From the NCBI GenBank assembly GCA_938040725.1, contig CALHZX010000090.1, forward strand, positions 32,594-96,593: a stretch of 64,000 nt of DNA. The letters run 5' to 3'. This stretch comes from an uncultured Actinomyces sp. (GTDB taxonomy: Bacteria; Actinomycetota; Actinomycetes; Actinomycetales; Actinomycetaceae). This document shows positions 46,449-55,365 of this stretch, one piece after another; the stretch's first letter is position 1; every line of letters starts with the position of its first letter. A model generated the notes under the pieces. That model worked only from the letters and a program-made list of their open reading frames with translations. It was not told where the DNA came from and did not search any database. The translations under genes were made by a program, and so were the position numbers.

Positions 46449-47804
46449 CTAGTCTAGCCCGGCCAGGCCCTCCTCGAAGGCGTCCAGGTTGCCGCGCGTG
46501 GCGTAGGCGCCCTCGGTGACGTGGTCATGCCCGATCGACACGAGGAGGACGCGCCCACTCTTCGTCTGAACGGACCCGGACAGGGCGGTGACCTCCTGGA
46601 GCGCACCCGTCTTGGCCTGCACGTTTCCCGCGGCCGGGGCCTCGGTCATGCGCTGGGAGAGCGTGCCGACCAGGCCCGCCCACGGCAGCAGACGCATCGT
46701 GTCCGCGCCGGTCCCACTGCCCGCGTACGAGGCCTTGAGGACGCCGACCAGCGTGTTGGCGCTGATCTTGTCACTGCTCGACAGGCCCGAGCAGTCCTCC
46801 AAGGTGAGTCCGTCCGTGGGGACACCGGCCTGCGTCAGGGTCTTGCGCACCGTCTCGGTCGCGCCCTCGTAGGTCGAGGGGGACCCGGCGGCGCGCGCGG
46901 CGAAACGGCAGTACTGATCCGCGAGAGTGTTATCCGAGTGCGCGAGCATCCAGCGCAGCTGCTCCCCCATCGTCGCCGAGCTCACCGACGCGATAGTGGC
47001 CGCGCCCGCCGGGCCGTCCCCGGCCTCGCCGATCGTCGCGGAAATTCCCTCCGTTCCAAGCGCCTGAGAGAAAACCTCGGCGACGCGGCCAGGCGCGTCC
47101 GAGTAGAAGGCGTTCGCGCCCTCGTAGGTGCGCCCCGCGTCGATCGCCATCGGCCCGACGCGGCCCTCGTAGGAGCCGACCTCCTGCGCGTCCCACGACG
47201 CCAGGTGCGAGGCCCCGTCGAAGAGCGTGCCACGCCAGTTCAGGGTCACCGAGGTGATGCCGCGCTGCGTCAGGGCCGCCGCCGCATCGTTCGCGAGGGT
47301 CTGCAGGCCTGCGCGCCCCGACACCTCGACCTCGTCGGAGGTACCGATGCCCAGGAGCAAGTCGCCCTCGGAGTCCAGGTAGAGAGTCTGATTGTCGGCG
47401 CCCAGGAGCGCGCTCGTCGTCAGCGTCGCCGTCGGATCCAGGTTCTGCAGCGCGGTGAAAGCCGTGAGCGTCTTCGTCGTCGACGCCGGCGTGTGAGCCG
47501 TCGACGCATCCGCGTCCAGCAGCACCTCGCCGGTCTGCGCGTCCACGACCGTGCCCCACGCCGTGTAGCCACCCTGGGCCGCCGCGGCAGCGACCGGCGC
47601 CCACAGAGCCTCCACGTCTGCGGCGCTCACCGGATTGCCCGCGCCCTTCGCGTCGCCCGAAACCGGCGCCGCTTCAAGGGTCGAGGCCGTAGGAGCGTCC
47701 GCCGGAGTAGCCGCTTGCGGGGAGCAGCCGGAACCCACCAGCGCCGCCGTCGCCACAAGCGCGGCGCTAGCGCTTACAATTGCCCCCATAGACGTGCGAT
47801 GCAT
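46449..47804 (-). CDS. dacB: D-alanyl-D-alanine carboxypeptidase/endopeptidase (PBP4 type)
   Basis: 451 residues. N-terminal signal with lipobox-like VGSGC (Cys about residue 27), so probably a lipoprotein. S13 motifs: STTK ([13 protein letters not shown]), SDN (AHSDNTLAD) and KTG (QAKTGALQ). It trims peptidoglycan stem peptides or cross-links outside the membrane. It is divergent from ppa, as in M. tuberculosis (Rv3627c/Rv3628). Confidence 0.94.
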   Translation of the reverse strand: MHRTSMGAIVSASAALVATAALVGSGCSPQAATPADAPTASTLEAAPVSGDAKGAGNPVSAADVEALWAPVAAAAAQGGYTAWGTVVDAQTGEVLLDADASTAHTPASTTKTLTAFTALQNLDPTATLTTSALLGADNQTLYLDSEGDLLLGIGTSDEVEVSGRAGLQTLANDAAAALTQRGITSVTLNWRGTLFDGASHLASWDAQEVGSYEGRVGPMAIDAGRTYEGANAFYSDAPGRVAEVFSQALGTEGISATIGEAGDGPAGAATIASVSSATMGEQLRWMLAHSDNTLADQYCRFAARAAGSPSTYEGATETVRKTLTQAGVPTDGLTLEDCSGLSSSDKISANTLVGVLKASYAGSGTGADTMRLLPWAGLVGTLSQRMTEAPAAGNVQAKTGALQEVTALSGSVQTKSGRVLLVSIGHDHVTEGAYATRGNLDAFEEGLAGLD

Positions 47805-47906
47805 GGATGTCCCTTCGTGGTTATTTCGGTAACTACACTACCTGTCCATGTGCCCACACAACCAACTGGACCCCCGAGTTTCGGGGCTGAAGCGGAAGGC
47901 ACGGCC

Positions 47907-48401
47907 ATGGAATTTGACGTGACCATCGAGATCCCCAAGGGGAACCGAAACAAGTACGAGATTGACCACGAGACGGGTCGCATCCGCCTCGATCGCATGC
48001 TCTTCACCTCGACCCGCTACCCGGACGACTACGGTTTCATCGACGACACCCTGGGCGAGGACGGCGACCCGCTGGACGCCCTCGTCCTCCTCGAAGAGCC
48101 CACCTTCCCCGGCTGCGTGATCCGCTGCCGCGCGCTCGGCATGTTCCGCATGCGCGATGAGAAGGGCGGCGACGACAAGGTCCTGTGCGTTCCCGCCTCC
48201 GACCAGCGCGCCTCGTGGCGTACCGAAATCGACGACGTGTCGGAGTTCCACCGCCTGGAAATCCAGCACTTCTTTGAGGTCTACAAGGACCTCGAGCCCG
48301 GCAAGAGCGTCGAGGGCGCCCACTGGGTGGGCCGCGAAGAGGCCGAGGCCGAGATTCGCCGCTCCTACGAGCGCCTGAAGGAGCACGAGGGCCAGCACTG
48401 A
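47907..48401 (+). CDS. ppa: Inorganic pyrophosphatase, family I
   Basis: 164 residues from the ATG at 47907 (GGAAGG eight bases upstream); the frame is open far upstream but homology starts at [18 protein letters not shown]. The metal-binding signature is [15 protein letters not shown]. Hydrolyses pyrophosphate to drive biosynthesis. A GC-rich hairpin follows its stop. Confidence 0.97.
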   Translation: MEFDVTIEIPKGNRNKYEIDHETGRIRLDRMLFTSTRYPDDYGFIDDTLGEDGDPLDALVLLEEPTFPGCVIRCRALGMFRMRDEKGGDDKVLCVPASDQRASWRTEIDDVSEFHRLEIQHFFEVYKDLEPGKSVEGAHWVGREEAEAEIRRSYERLKEHEGQH

Positions 48402-48410
48402 GCTCAGCTT

Positions 48411-48449
48411 GCGAGGGGCCGCGCGGACTTGTTCTGCGCGGCCCCTCGC
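48411..48449 (+). terminator. Hairpin terminator after ppa
   Basis: A 14-bp perfect stem (GCGAGGGGCCGCGC at 48411-48424 with its complement at 48436-48449) and an 11-base loop. No T-run follows. The stem core is almost the same as the hairpin at 49644-49676. Confidence 0.65.
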
Positions 48450-48525
48450 ATAGCTGCCCGTCCTCACACCGTGCGATCCAGCGGCGCGCCAAGCCCAGCC
48501 TCGCACCGGCGCGAAGTGCGCGGCG

Positions 48526-49008
48526 TCAGTGATTCCTCCACGCCTCGATAATGGTTCCCGAGTGGGGGTACAGGACGATCCCGATCTCCGTACCCTCTGA
48601 GCGGCACGCGTCAATGACCGTCGCGTAGGGCTGTTCGCCCGCCTCCACCCTGTTATCCATCCAGCTCTTGCGTTCCCTGTACTCCCACGACGAGCCGTCC
48701 GAGCTGACCAACTCGAACACGTACTGTGCCCTGGCGTGACCTTTGCCGGAGTTCGTGATGCTGCTGTCCACGTCGAAATCACGGCACGTGACGGCCTCGT
48801 GGCGCACGGTCCCCGAACGCCAATCCTGGACGTAGGGGGTCAGGTAATACAGCGAGGCGTACCCAAACGCCCACAGGAGCGACAGGGTGCGTGCGTACGC
48901 CGGCAGCGGCTTGACGACGCGTGGGACCGTGGGGGTTGCACTGCTTGTGGGGATTGCGTCGCTCGACCGGATGTGGCTGTGGGCGTCCGGTGAATTCATG
49001 CCGTTCAT
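48526..49008 (-). CDS. Small membrane protein of unknown function (DUF3592-like)
   Basis: 160 residues from the ATG at 49008; the frame is open to 49074 and an ATG at 48999 is equally possible, with no clear ribosome site. After a Ser/Thr/Pro-rich N-terminus there is one membrane helix (TLSLLWAFGYASLYYLTPYV), then an external domain with two cysteines (VTCRDFDVD and IDACRSEG) ending near IVLYPHSGTIIEAW. The last part recalls DUF3592 proteins. No operon partner. Confidence 0.65.
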   Translation of the reverse strand: MNGMNSPDAHSHIRSSDAIPTSSATPTVPRVVKPLPAYARTLSLLWAFGYASLYYLTPYVQDWRSGTVRHEAVTCRDFDVDSSITNSGKGHARAQYVFELVSSDGSSWEYRERKSWMDNRVEAGEQPYATVIDACRSEGTEIGIVLYPHSGTIIEAWRNH

Positions 49009-49084
49009 ACTTGCGAACAGGCCCCACAACCCGCACGTAAACCCGACGATATGCACGTGGGCAACGCCGCCCAAGCGCAGGTAT

Positions 49085-49326
49085 AGCGGTTAACGTGCGG
49101 ATCAAGAGGTTAACGCGCACATCAAGGGGCCCACGCGTATCTATCCACTGTTGGGTGGCATCGGCAGCCACCTGGTGGCCACCTCAACCCACCAACGCGC
49201 ACGTTAACCCGCTAATCCGAGCGCGGGCAGGGCTGCCCACGAGCGAAATAGCGGGTTTAGGTGCGGAATAGCGGCCTAACCTGCGCATCAAGGGGTTAAC
49301 GCGCATCTCAAGGGGCTGAGGCGCAC
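49085..49326. repeat. Degenerate 20-bp repeat array in non-coding DNA
   Basis: Two blocks (49085-49138 and 49243-49326) are built from diverged units near the consensus GCGCATCAAGGGGTTAAC. Variants include GCGGATCAAGAGGTTAAC, GCGCACATCAAGGGGCCCAC and GCGCATCTCAAGGGGCTGAG; related units read GTGCGGAATAGCGGCCTAAC. Spacing is about 20 bp. Units are too unequal for a CRISPR and there are no spacers. The rest of 49009-49690 shows no gene. Confidence 0.6.
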
Positions 49327-49372
49327 CACCGGACGGCACTCATCGCCGAGGCCTCGATCCGTCAGTAGCACG

Positions 49373-49436
49373 CCGGCCTCGTGCTTAGCCGATCTCCGCG
49401 TGTTCCGGCCTCGCGCTTACCCGACCTCCGCATGCA
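49373..49436. repeat. 32-bp tandem duplication
   Basis: Two adjacent 32-bp units (49373-49404, 49405-49436), each beginning CCGGCCTCG and carrying GCTTA and TCCGC, differ at about six positions. Non-coding. Confidence 0.7.
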
Positions 49437-49643
49437 CCCACCGCACACGTGCCGACCGCGCACGTACCGACCGTCGCGTTACTGGCGTTGTAATTGTCCG
49501 TTGCTGACCCGTAAACCCCCGTACAGGCGCCCACCGGTACAAAACTCTCCCGGCAACCCCCACCTCAAGGCCAAACCGGCACGAAACTCTCCCCACACAC
49601 GGCGTGTAAGCCCAGCCATACACGAGCCCACACACAAACGCCG

Positions 49644-49676
49644 GGGGCCGCGCGGACAGTGAGTCTGCGCGGCCCC
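49644..49676 (-). terminator. Hairpin terminator after the NlpC/P60 gene
   Basis: Stem GGGGCCGCGC (49644-49653) and its complement (49667-49676), with extra pairing of GGAC and GTCT at the loop base. It lies 22 bases past the NlpC/P60 stop on the minus strand. Confidence 0.65.
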
Positions 49677-49698
49677 TGACCTCCAGCAACGATGCGGC

Positions 49699-51003
49699 TC
49701 AGAGCCTCACGGCGTAGGGCATGATCGAGCCCCAGCTGTACACGCCGGTGATGCGCACGGGCACACCGAAAGTGGGAGCCTCGATCATCTGGCCGCCGCC
49801 CAGGTAGATGGCGACGTGGTAGATGCCGGACTGGGTGCCGTTGGAGGACCAGAAGATCAGGTCACCGGCCTCCATGGAGCCGATCGGCACGTGCGTGCCG
49901 TAGCTGTACTGGGCGCGCGAGAGGTGCGGCAGGTCGACACCAGCGCTGCCCCACGCGAGCATGGTCAGGCCGGAGCAGTCCACGCCGCCGTAGGATTCGC
50001 CGCCCCACACGTAGGGCACGCCCAGGTAGCTCTGCGCGGTTGCGATGGCGGTAGAGGCACCGCCACCCGAGTAGGAGGGCGCCGAGTACGAGGGTTCCTC
50101 GTAGGAGTAGGAGGGCGCGGAGTAGGAGTAGTCGTCATCATCCTCATCATCGGAGGAGGATGACGAGGAGGACGAGGCCTGGGCTGCGGCAGCGGCTGCG
50201 GCGTCGGCCTGACGCTGGGCTTCGGCGGCTGCGGCGGCCTGCTCGGCGGCGATGCGCGCGGCTTCCTGGCGTTCGGCTTCGAGGGCGGCTTCGCGCTGGT
50301 TGATGAGGTCGACGGTCGTGTTCTGCTTGGTGGCGAGCTCCTGCACGTAGGCGCTGCGCTGGGCGGCGACGATCGCGGCCTCGTTCTGGGCGGCGGCAGC
50401 GGCCTGGTTGGCGGCGTCGGTGCGAGCCTGGACCTCGTTGGTGGCGGTCTGCTGGCTGGCGAGCGCGGTGTTTGCGGCGTCACGGGTCACCTTGGCGACC
50501 TGCTCGAGGGCGGCGACGTTCTGCATCTTCGCTTCGGCGGAGGAGGAGAAGGAGTTGATGCCGGCCTGCTTGGTTTCGACGCTGCGCAGGCCGTCGGAGT
50601 CGAGGTAGGGGGCGAGCGCATCCAGCGTGCCACCGCCGCCACGGTAGGCGGCCTGGGCGACGGAGGCGATCTGCTGCTTGCCTTCCTGGAAGGCGGCTTC
50701 GGCGGCGTCGGCTTCGGCCGAGGCCTGGGTGGCGGTCGCGGTCGCCTCAGCCAGGGCGATGTTCGCCTCGTTGAGGTTTTCGCCGGCGATCTGGGCGTTC
50801 TGCGTCGCAGTTGCGGCGCTGGCGCTGACCTCGGCGAGCTTGACCTCGATCTGGGCGACGCTCATCTTCGCGGCCTCTTCGGCAGCCTTGGCGGCTGCAA
50901 TCTCTTCCTCAGAGGGGGCGGCTTGCGCCATCTGGGGCAGCACGAGGAGGGCGCAGGCAGCGATTGCGGTCAGGCCCGTGCGAATGGTTCCGCGTCGTCT
51001 CAT
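49699..51003 (-). CDS. Secreted NlpC/P60 peptidoglycan hydrolase with coiled-coil domain
   Basis: 434 residues. Signal peptide (core about 9-25, likely cut after AQA). Residues 30-275 are Ala/Gln/Glu-rich coiled coil. A Ser/Asp/Tyr/Pro linker (about 275-315) leads to an NlpC/P60 domain (320-434) with catalytic Cys in GGVDCSGLTML and His in IYHVAIYLG. The layout matches RipA-type endopeptidases that cut stem peptides during cell separation, where the coiled coil restrains activity. Single-gene unit with its own promoter and hairpin terminator. Confidence 0.92.
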   Translation of the reverse strand: MRRRGTIRTGLTAIAACALLVLPQMAQAAPSEEEIAAAKAAEEAAKMSVAQIEVKLAEVSASAATATQNAQIAGENLNEANIALAEATATATQASAEADAAEAAFQEGKQQIASVAQAAYRGGGGTLDALAPYLDSDGLRSVETKQAGINSFSSSAEAKMQNVAALEQVAKVTRDAANTALASQQTATNEVQARTDAANQAAAAAQNEAAIVAAQRSAYVQELATKQNTTVDLINQREAALEAERQEAARIAAEQAAAAAEAQRQADAAAAAAAQASSSSSSSSDDEDDDDYSYSAPSYSYEEPSYSAPSYSGGGASTAIATAQSYLGVPYVWGGESYGGVDCSGLTMLAWGSAGVDLPHLSRAQYSYGTHVPIGSMEAGDLIFWSSNGTQSGIYHVAIYLGGGQMIEAPTFGVPVRITGVYSWGSIMPYAVRL

Positions 51004-51053
51004 CGTTGTCTCATCTCGTCTGTTTACGTGCGCCGGGGGCGCGTACTGGGTAA

Positions 51054-51082
51054 AGCCTAACCACTTTCGTCACGCTTGGCAA
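51054..51082 (-). promoter_or_regulatory. Candidate promoter of the NlpC/P60 gene
   Basis: Read on the minus strand, -35 TTGCCA (51082-51077) and -10 TAGGCT (51059-51054) are separated by 17 bases, 51 bases before the ATG. Upstream DNA to about 51240 is notably AT-rich for this genome. Confidence 0.45.
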
Positions 51083-51318
51083 CAAACACACCATAAAACT
51101 CAACTTTCACACAAACAACAATCACGACATTAGTAACACCAGCATCATGATTACCGCACAAATACCAGCACTTTCATAACGCTTTCGACGATCATTGTGC
51201 GCCTGCTCACACACTAAGAAAACGAACCCCACCCGTTACAAAAGTCCACCATCCGGGACCACCGCACCCCGGCCTCGTCGATGACAAACAATTGAAGGCA
51301 TGAACCGTCGAATGTGCC

Positions 51319-51356
51319 GCTGACTGCGCGTCAGCACCAGCGACTGCCGCGCAGTC
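51319..51356 (+). promoter_or_regulatory. Two tandem hairpins with alternative pairing in the metY leader
   Basis: Hairpin 1 is GCTGAC (51319-51324) with GTCAGC (51330-51335). Hairpin 2 is GACTGC (51342-51347) with GCAGTC (51351-51356). The loop side of hairpin 1 (GACTGCGCG, 51322-51330) can instead pair with CGCGCAGTC (51348-51356), which breaks both. Mutually exclusive folds are typical of leader regulation. No known SAM riboswitch core was found. The gap 51004-51459 has no gene. Confidence 0.4.
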
Positions 51357-51459
51357 CCCCGACAGCGGGACGCGCCTCGACGCATGTTCACTTCACCGCA
51401 TCTGCGGCCCGCCGGAGGGGAATCAGAGACGACCCACCCCCGACCCTAGGAACCGCACA

Positions 51460-52785
51460 ATGACCACCAACGACTGGTCCTTCGAAACCAAGCAGATTCA
51501 CGCCGGATACGACCTCGACCCCGCCACCGGCGCGACTGCCCTGCCCATCTACCAGACCTCCTCCTACGCCTTCGAGAACACCGCGCAGGCAGCGAGCCGC
51601 TTCGCCCTCCAGGAGCTCGGCCCCATCTACACGCGCCTCACCAACCCGACGACTGACGGCGTCGCCGCCCGCATCGCGGCCCTCGAGGGCGGCGTCGGCG
51701 GTCTCCTCGTCTCCTCCGGCCAGTCCGCGACCGCCCTGTCGATCCTCGCCCTGGCCGTCGCCGGCAACAACGTGGTCGCCTCCCCCTCCCTGTACGGCGG
51801 CAGCGTCACCCTGCTGAAGAACACGCTGGGACGCCTGGGCATCGAGGCACGCTTCGTCGCAGACCCCCTCGATCCCGAGGCCTGGCGCGCGCTCGCCGAC
51901 GACAAGACGGTCGCCTTCTTCGGCGAGACGATCCCCAACCCGCAGGGCGACATCCTCGACATTGAGCCGATCGCGACGGTCGCTCACGAGGTCGGCGTGC
52001 CCCTCATCGTCGACAACACGGTCGCGACCCCCTACCTGGTGCGCCCGATCGAGTGGGGCGCCGACATCGTCGTCCACTCGGCCACCAAGTACCTGGGCGG
52101 TCACGGCACGTCGATCGCGGGTGCGATCGTCGACTCGGGCAACTTCGACTTCGCCTCCCAGCCCGAGCGCTTCCCCCTCTACAACACGCCGGACGAGTCC
52201 TACCACGGCCTCGTCTACGCCCGTGACATGGGCGTGGGCAGCGCGCTCGGCGCGAACCTGGCGTTCCTGCTGCGCATCCAGACGCTCATCAACCGCGACC
52301 TGGGCGCCATCGCCTCCCCCTTCAACGCGTTCCTGATTTCGCAGGGCATCGAGACCCTGTCCCTGCGCATCGAGCGCCACGTCTCCAACGCGCTGGCGGT
52401 CGCCCGCTTCCTCGAGGCCCACCCGGACGTCGAGTCCGTCAACTACGCGGGCCTGGAATCCTCCCCCTACTACGAGCTGGGCAAGAAGTACGCGCCGCTG
52501 GGCACGGGCGGCCTGCTCTCCTTCGTCATTAAGGGCGGGTACGAGGCCGGCCGGGCCTTCGCGGACGGCGTGCAGCTCCTGCCCGTGGTCGCCAACATCG
52601 GCGACGCGAAGTCCCTCGTCATTCACCCGGCGTCGACGACGCACTCGCAGCTGACCGAGGAGGAGCTGGCCAAGGCCGGCGTGGCGCCCGGCACGGTGCG
52701 CCTGTCGATCGGCTTGGAGAACATCAAGGACATCCTCGCCGACCTGCAGCTCGGCTTTGACGCGGCCCGCGCGGCCACCGCCTGA
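51460..52785 (+). CDS. metY: O-acetylhomoserine sulfhydrylase (aminocarboxypropyltransferase)
   Basis: 441 residues, the length of MetY rather than the shorter MetB. The PLP lysine lies in HSATKYLGGHG, and the N-terminus FETKQIHAGYD is typical. It makes homocysteine directly from O-acetylhomoserine and sulfide. AGGA precedes the ATG. metX follows after 102 bases, so the two genes supply both steps from homoserine to homocysteine. Confidence 0.95.
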   Translation: MTTNDWSFETKQIHAGYDLDPATGATALPIYQTSSYAFENTAQAASRFALQELGPIYTRLTNPTTDGVAARIAALEGGVGGLLVSSGQSATALSILALAVAGNNVVASPSLYGGSVTLLKNTLGRLGIEARFVADPLDPEAWRALADDKTVAFFGETIPNPQGDILDIEPIATVAHEVGVPLIVDNTVATPYLVRPIEWGADIVVHSATKYLGGHGTSIAGAIVDSGNFDFASQPERFPLYNTPDESYHGLVYARDMGVGSALGANLAFLLRIQTLINRDLGAIASPFNAFLISQGIETLSLRIERHVSNALAVARFLEAHPDVESVNYAGLESSPYYELGKKYAPLGTGGLLSFVIKGGYEAGRAFADGVQLLPVVANIGDAKSLVIHPASTTHSQLTEEELAKAGVAPGTVRLSIGLENIKDILADLQLGFDAARAATA

Positions 52786-52797
52786 CCACCCGCCGTC

Positions 52798-52841
52798 GGC
52801 GGCCTCGGCGAGATACACACTCCTCATGCGCCGAGGCCGCC
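52798..52841 (+). terminator. Hairpin between metY and metX
   Basis: A perfect 13-bp stem (GGCGGCCTCGGCG at 52798-52810 with its complement at 52829-52841), 18-base loop, no T-run. May be a partial terminator or an RNA stabiliser that separates expression of the two genes. Confidence 0.5.
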
Positions 52842-52887
52842 GCGCTCCTCCCGCTCTCACGTCACGCTCACGCGAAAGAAGGACCTC

Positions 52888-54045
52888 ATGAGCCGCCACA
52901 ACCTGCCTCCCGCACCCACGTCCGGCGCGTGGCGCGAGGGCGACCCGGTCGCGTTCCGCAAGTTCGCGAACCTGGGCGCCCAGCGCCTGGAAAACGGTGA
53001 GATCCTGCCCTCCGTAACACTCGCCTACGAGACGTGGGGCACCCTGGACGAAGCCTCGTCGAACGCGGTCCTCATCCTGCACGCGCTGACCGGCGACGCG
53101 CACGTGTGCGGCGAGGCCGCGCCCGGACAGCCGACCCCCGGCTGGTGGGAGCAGATCGTGGGCCCGGGGCGCATCATCGACACGGACCGCTATTTTGTGG
53201 TGGCCGCGAACGTGCTGGGCGGCTGTCAGGGCTCGTCCGGCCCGGCGTCCCTCGCGCCGGACGGGGCGCCGTGGGGCTCACGTTTCCCCGTGATTTCCAC
53301 GCGCGATCAGGTGTATGCGGAGTCCCGCCTGGCTGACCTGCTCGGCATTAGCGAGTGGAGCATCGTCGTGGGTGCGTCGCTGGGTGGCCAGCGCGCGATC
53401 GAGTGGGCGGTCAGCTACCCGGAGCGCGTGCGCCGACTGGTGGTCGTGGCCTCGGGCGCGCAGACGACCGCCGACCAGGCGGCGTGGACGCACACGCAGA
53501 TCCGCGCGATCCAGCTGGATCCGGCGTGGCGCGGCGGCGACTACTACGCAGGCCCCGGCCCCACTACCGGGCTGGCGCTCGCCCGCCAGATCGCGCACAC
53601 CACCTACCGTTCCCCCTCCGAGCTCGACGAGCGTTTCGGCCGCATCCCCCAGAATGACGAGGATCCGCTGCACGGCGGGCGCCTGGCGGTCGAGTCCTAC
53701 CTGGACTACCACGGCGAGAAGATCGTGCGCCGCTTCGACGCAGGCTCGTACGTGACGTTGTGTCGCACGATGCTCTCCCACGACGTGGGCCGCGACCGCG
53801 GTGGCGTCACCGAGGCTCTCAAGGCGGTCACCGCGCGCACGCTGGTCGTCGCCGTCGATTCGGATCGCCTCTTTTTCCCGGAGCAGGTCTGGCAGATGGC
53901 GGCCGGCATCTCGGGCGCGTTCTACCGCGAGATCCACTCCGACCACGGGCACGACGGCTTCCTCATCGAGCACGACCAGCTCACCGCGCTCCTCGACGAG
54001 TTCCTCAACGAGCGCATCCCCTCGCGCGCGTCTTCCTGCGCCTGA
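52888..54045 (+). CDS. metX: Homoserine O-acetyltransferase
   Basis: 385 residues, alpha/beta-hydrolase fold. Nucleophile Ser in VVGASLGGQRAIEWA, Asp in DSDRLFFP and His in HSDHGHDGFLIE form the triad. Acetylates homoserine with acetyl-CoA, feeding MetY. AAGGA lies just before the ATG. A 17-bp hairpin follows. Confidence 0.95.
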   Translation: MSRHNLPPAPTSGAWREGDPVAFRKFANLGAQRLENGEILPSVTLAYETWGTLDEASSNAVLILHALTGDAHVCGEAAPGQPTPGWWEQIVGPGRIIDTDRYFVVAANVLGGCQGSSGPASLAPDGAPWGSRFPVISTRDQVYAESRLADLLGISEWSIVVGASLGGQRAIEWAVSYPERVRRLVVVASGAQTTADQAAWTHTQIRAIQLDPAWRGGDYYAGPGPTTGLALARQIAHTTYRSPSELDERFGRIPQNDEDPLHGGRLAVESYLDYHGEKIVRRFDAGSYVTLCRTMLSHDVGRDRGGVTEALKAVTARTLVVAVDSDRLFFPEQVWQMAAGISGAFYREIHSDHGHDGFLIEHDQLTALLDEFLNERIPSRASSCA

Positions 54046-54064
54046 TTCGCGCTCGTTTCTCGCA

Positions 54065-54110
54065 GAGGCCACCCGCGCCTCCTCCTCATCAACGAGGCGC
54101 GGGTGGCCTC
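54065..54110 (+). terminator. Hairpin terminator after metX
   Basis: A perfect 17-bp inverted repeat (54065-54081 and 54094-54110; GAGGCCACCCGCGCCTC arm) with a 12-base loop. No T-run, but very stable. Confidence 0.7.
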
Positions 54111-54128
54111 GCGCGTTATGCTGACCCC

Positions 54129-55274
54129 ATGAGCGTTACTAGCAATCCGACGCCCGACGGCGAGCAGATGCCGGACACGAGCGGGCTTCCCGACCTGTCC
54201 GGGGTGGGGGCCGAGGCCTCGGCGCCCGAGGGAATCCCCGAACGTGACGTCATGGCCCCATGGGGCGAGGCCGGCCCCCCCGGGCTTCAGTGGCGCGCCG
54301 ACATTCTGGGGGAGGGCTACGAGTCGCGCACGATCGAGCTCCTCGACGACGCGGAGGGGCCCTGCGTGGCGACCCTCGTGCGCGCACGCCCGCCCGCGAG
54401 CGCCCGCATGACGGTCCTGTACCTGCACGGGCGCAACGATTACTTTTTCCAGACCGAGATGGCCCAGCGCCTGAGTGACGCGGGCGCGGCGTTCTACGCG
54501 CTGGACATGCGCAAGTACGGCCGTTCCCTGCGCCCCCACCAGACGATCGGCTACACGGACGACCTGTCCGTCTACGACGAGGAGATCGGCGAGGCCATCG
54601 AAATCATCCGCTGCGAGCGCGAGGACGAGCCGATCGTCCTCATGGGCCATTCGACGGGCGGCCTCGTCGCGACGCTGTGGGCGCACCGCCACCAGGGGGT
54701 CTTGGCCGGCCTGATTCTGAATTCGGCGTGGCTGGAGATGCAGTCGATGGCCGCCTGGCGCGGGGCGATGACCCCCGTCATCGGACGCATCGCGTCGCGT
54801 AACCCCATGTGGGAGGTGCCCTCGGGAGGTGCGGGACACTACGGCCGTTCGCTCGCGGGACGCGCCTCCTCGGGCTTGCCGATTCCGGAGGGCCTGAGCC
54901 TCGACGACCCGTCGGTCGCGGGCTGGCCGATCATCCACGAGTGGAAGCGCCCTGAATCCTACCCGATCCCGGCCTCGTGGTTGGAGGCGATCATGGCCGG
55001 GCACGAGACGATCGAGAAGGACGTGGATCTGGAGTGTCCGGTCCTGTCGATGGTGTCGACGTCCTCCTATTTTGACGAGGAGTGGTCCGAGCGAGTTTTC
55101 ACCTCCGACACGGTGCTGGATCCGGCCGTCATCGCCCAGCGCAGCCTGGGCCTGTCGGACCTGGTGACGATCGCGCGTTTTTCCGGCAAGCACGATCTGG
55201 TTCTGTCGGATGCGCCCGTGCGCGAGGCCGTGTACGCGACGATGCGCGGGTGGCTGGACGCTGTCGTGCGGTGA
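54129..55274 (+). CDS. Alpha/beta hydrolase (serine hydrolase, lysophospholipase-like)
   Basis: 381 residues from the ATG at 54129. No signal peptide. Core motifs: YLHGRNDYFF (oxyanion strand), nucleophile in LMGHSTGGLVATLW, and a late His in SGKHDLVLSD. The lid-like middle region suggests a lipase, monoacylglycerol lipase or carboxylesterase. Substrate cannot be told. Its terminator lies just after the stop, and metX ends 84 bases upstream. Confidence 0.85.
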   Translation: MSVTSNPTPDGEQMPDTSGLPDLSGVGAEASAPEGIPERDVMAPWGEAGPPGLQWRADILGEGYESRTIELLDDAEGPCVATLVRARPPASARMTVLYLHGRNDYFFQTEMAQRLSDAGAAFYALDMRKYGRSLRPHQTIGYTDDLSVYDEEIGEAIEIIRCEREDEPIVLMGHSTGGLVATLWAHRHQGVLAGLILNSAWLEMQSMAAWRGAMTPVIGRIASRNPMWEVPSGGAGHYGRSLAGRASSGLPIPEGLSLDDPSVAGWPIIHEWKRPESYPIPASWLEAIMAGHETIEKDVDLECPVLSMVSTSSYFDEEWSERVFTSDTVLDPAVIAQRSLGLSDLVTIARFSGKHDLVLSDAPVREAVYATMRGWLDAVVR

Positions 55275-55284
55275 GCGCCCCGTA

Positions 55285-55322
55285 GCGAGAGGCCCGGGAT
55301 CGCGTGATCCCGGGCCTCTCGC
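55285..55322. terminator. Shared bidirectional terminator between convergent genes
   Basis: A perfect 17-bp stem (55285-55301 with 55306-55322) and GCGT loop, followed by a pyrimidine-rich CGTCTTCT on the plus strand. It lies between the hydrolase stop and the 3' end of the convergent gene at 55366. Confidence 0.85.
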
Positions 55323-55365
55323 CGTCTTCTCGCGTCGCGCCGTGTGGGCGCTGCGCAGTCGCGCG

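Noticed and set aside
49085..49326. CRISPR-like array
   Set aside because: Units are diverged and directly adjacent, there are no unique spacers, and no cas genes are present.
51004..51320. c-di-AMP (ydaO-type) riboswitch before the NlpC/P60 gene
   Set aside because: Such riboswitches often precede cell-wall hydrolase genes and disA is present, but the conserved ydaO core could not be found in the leader.
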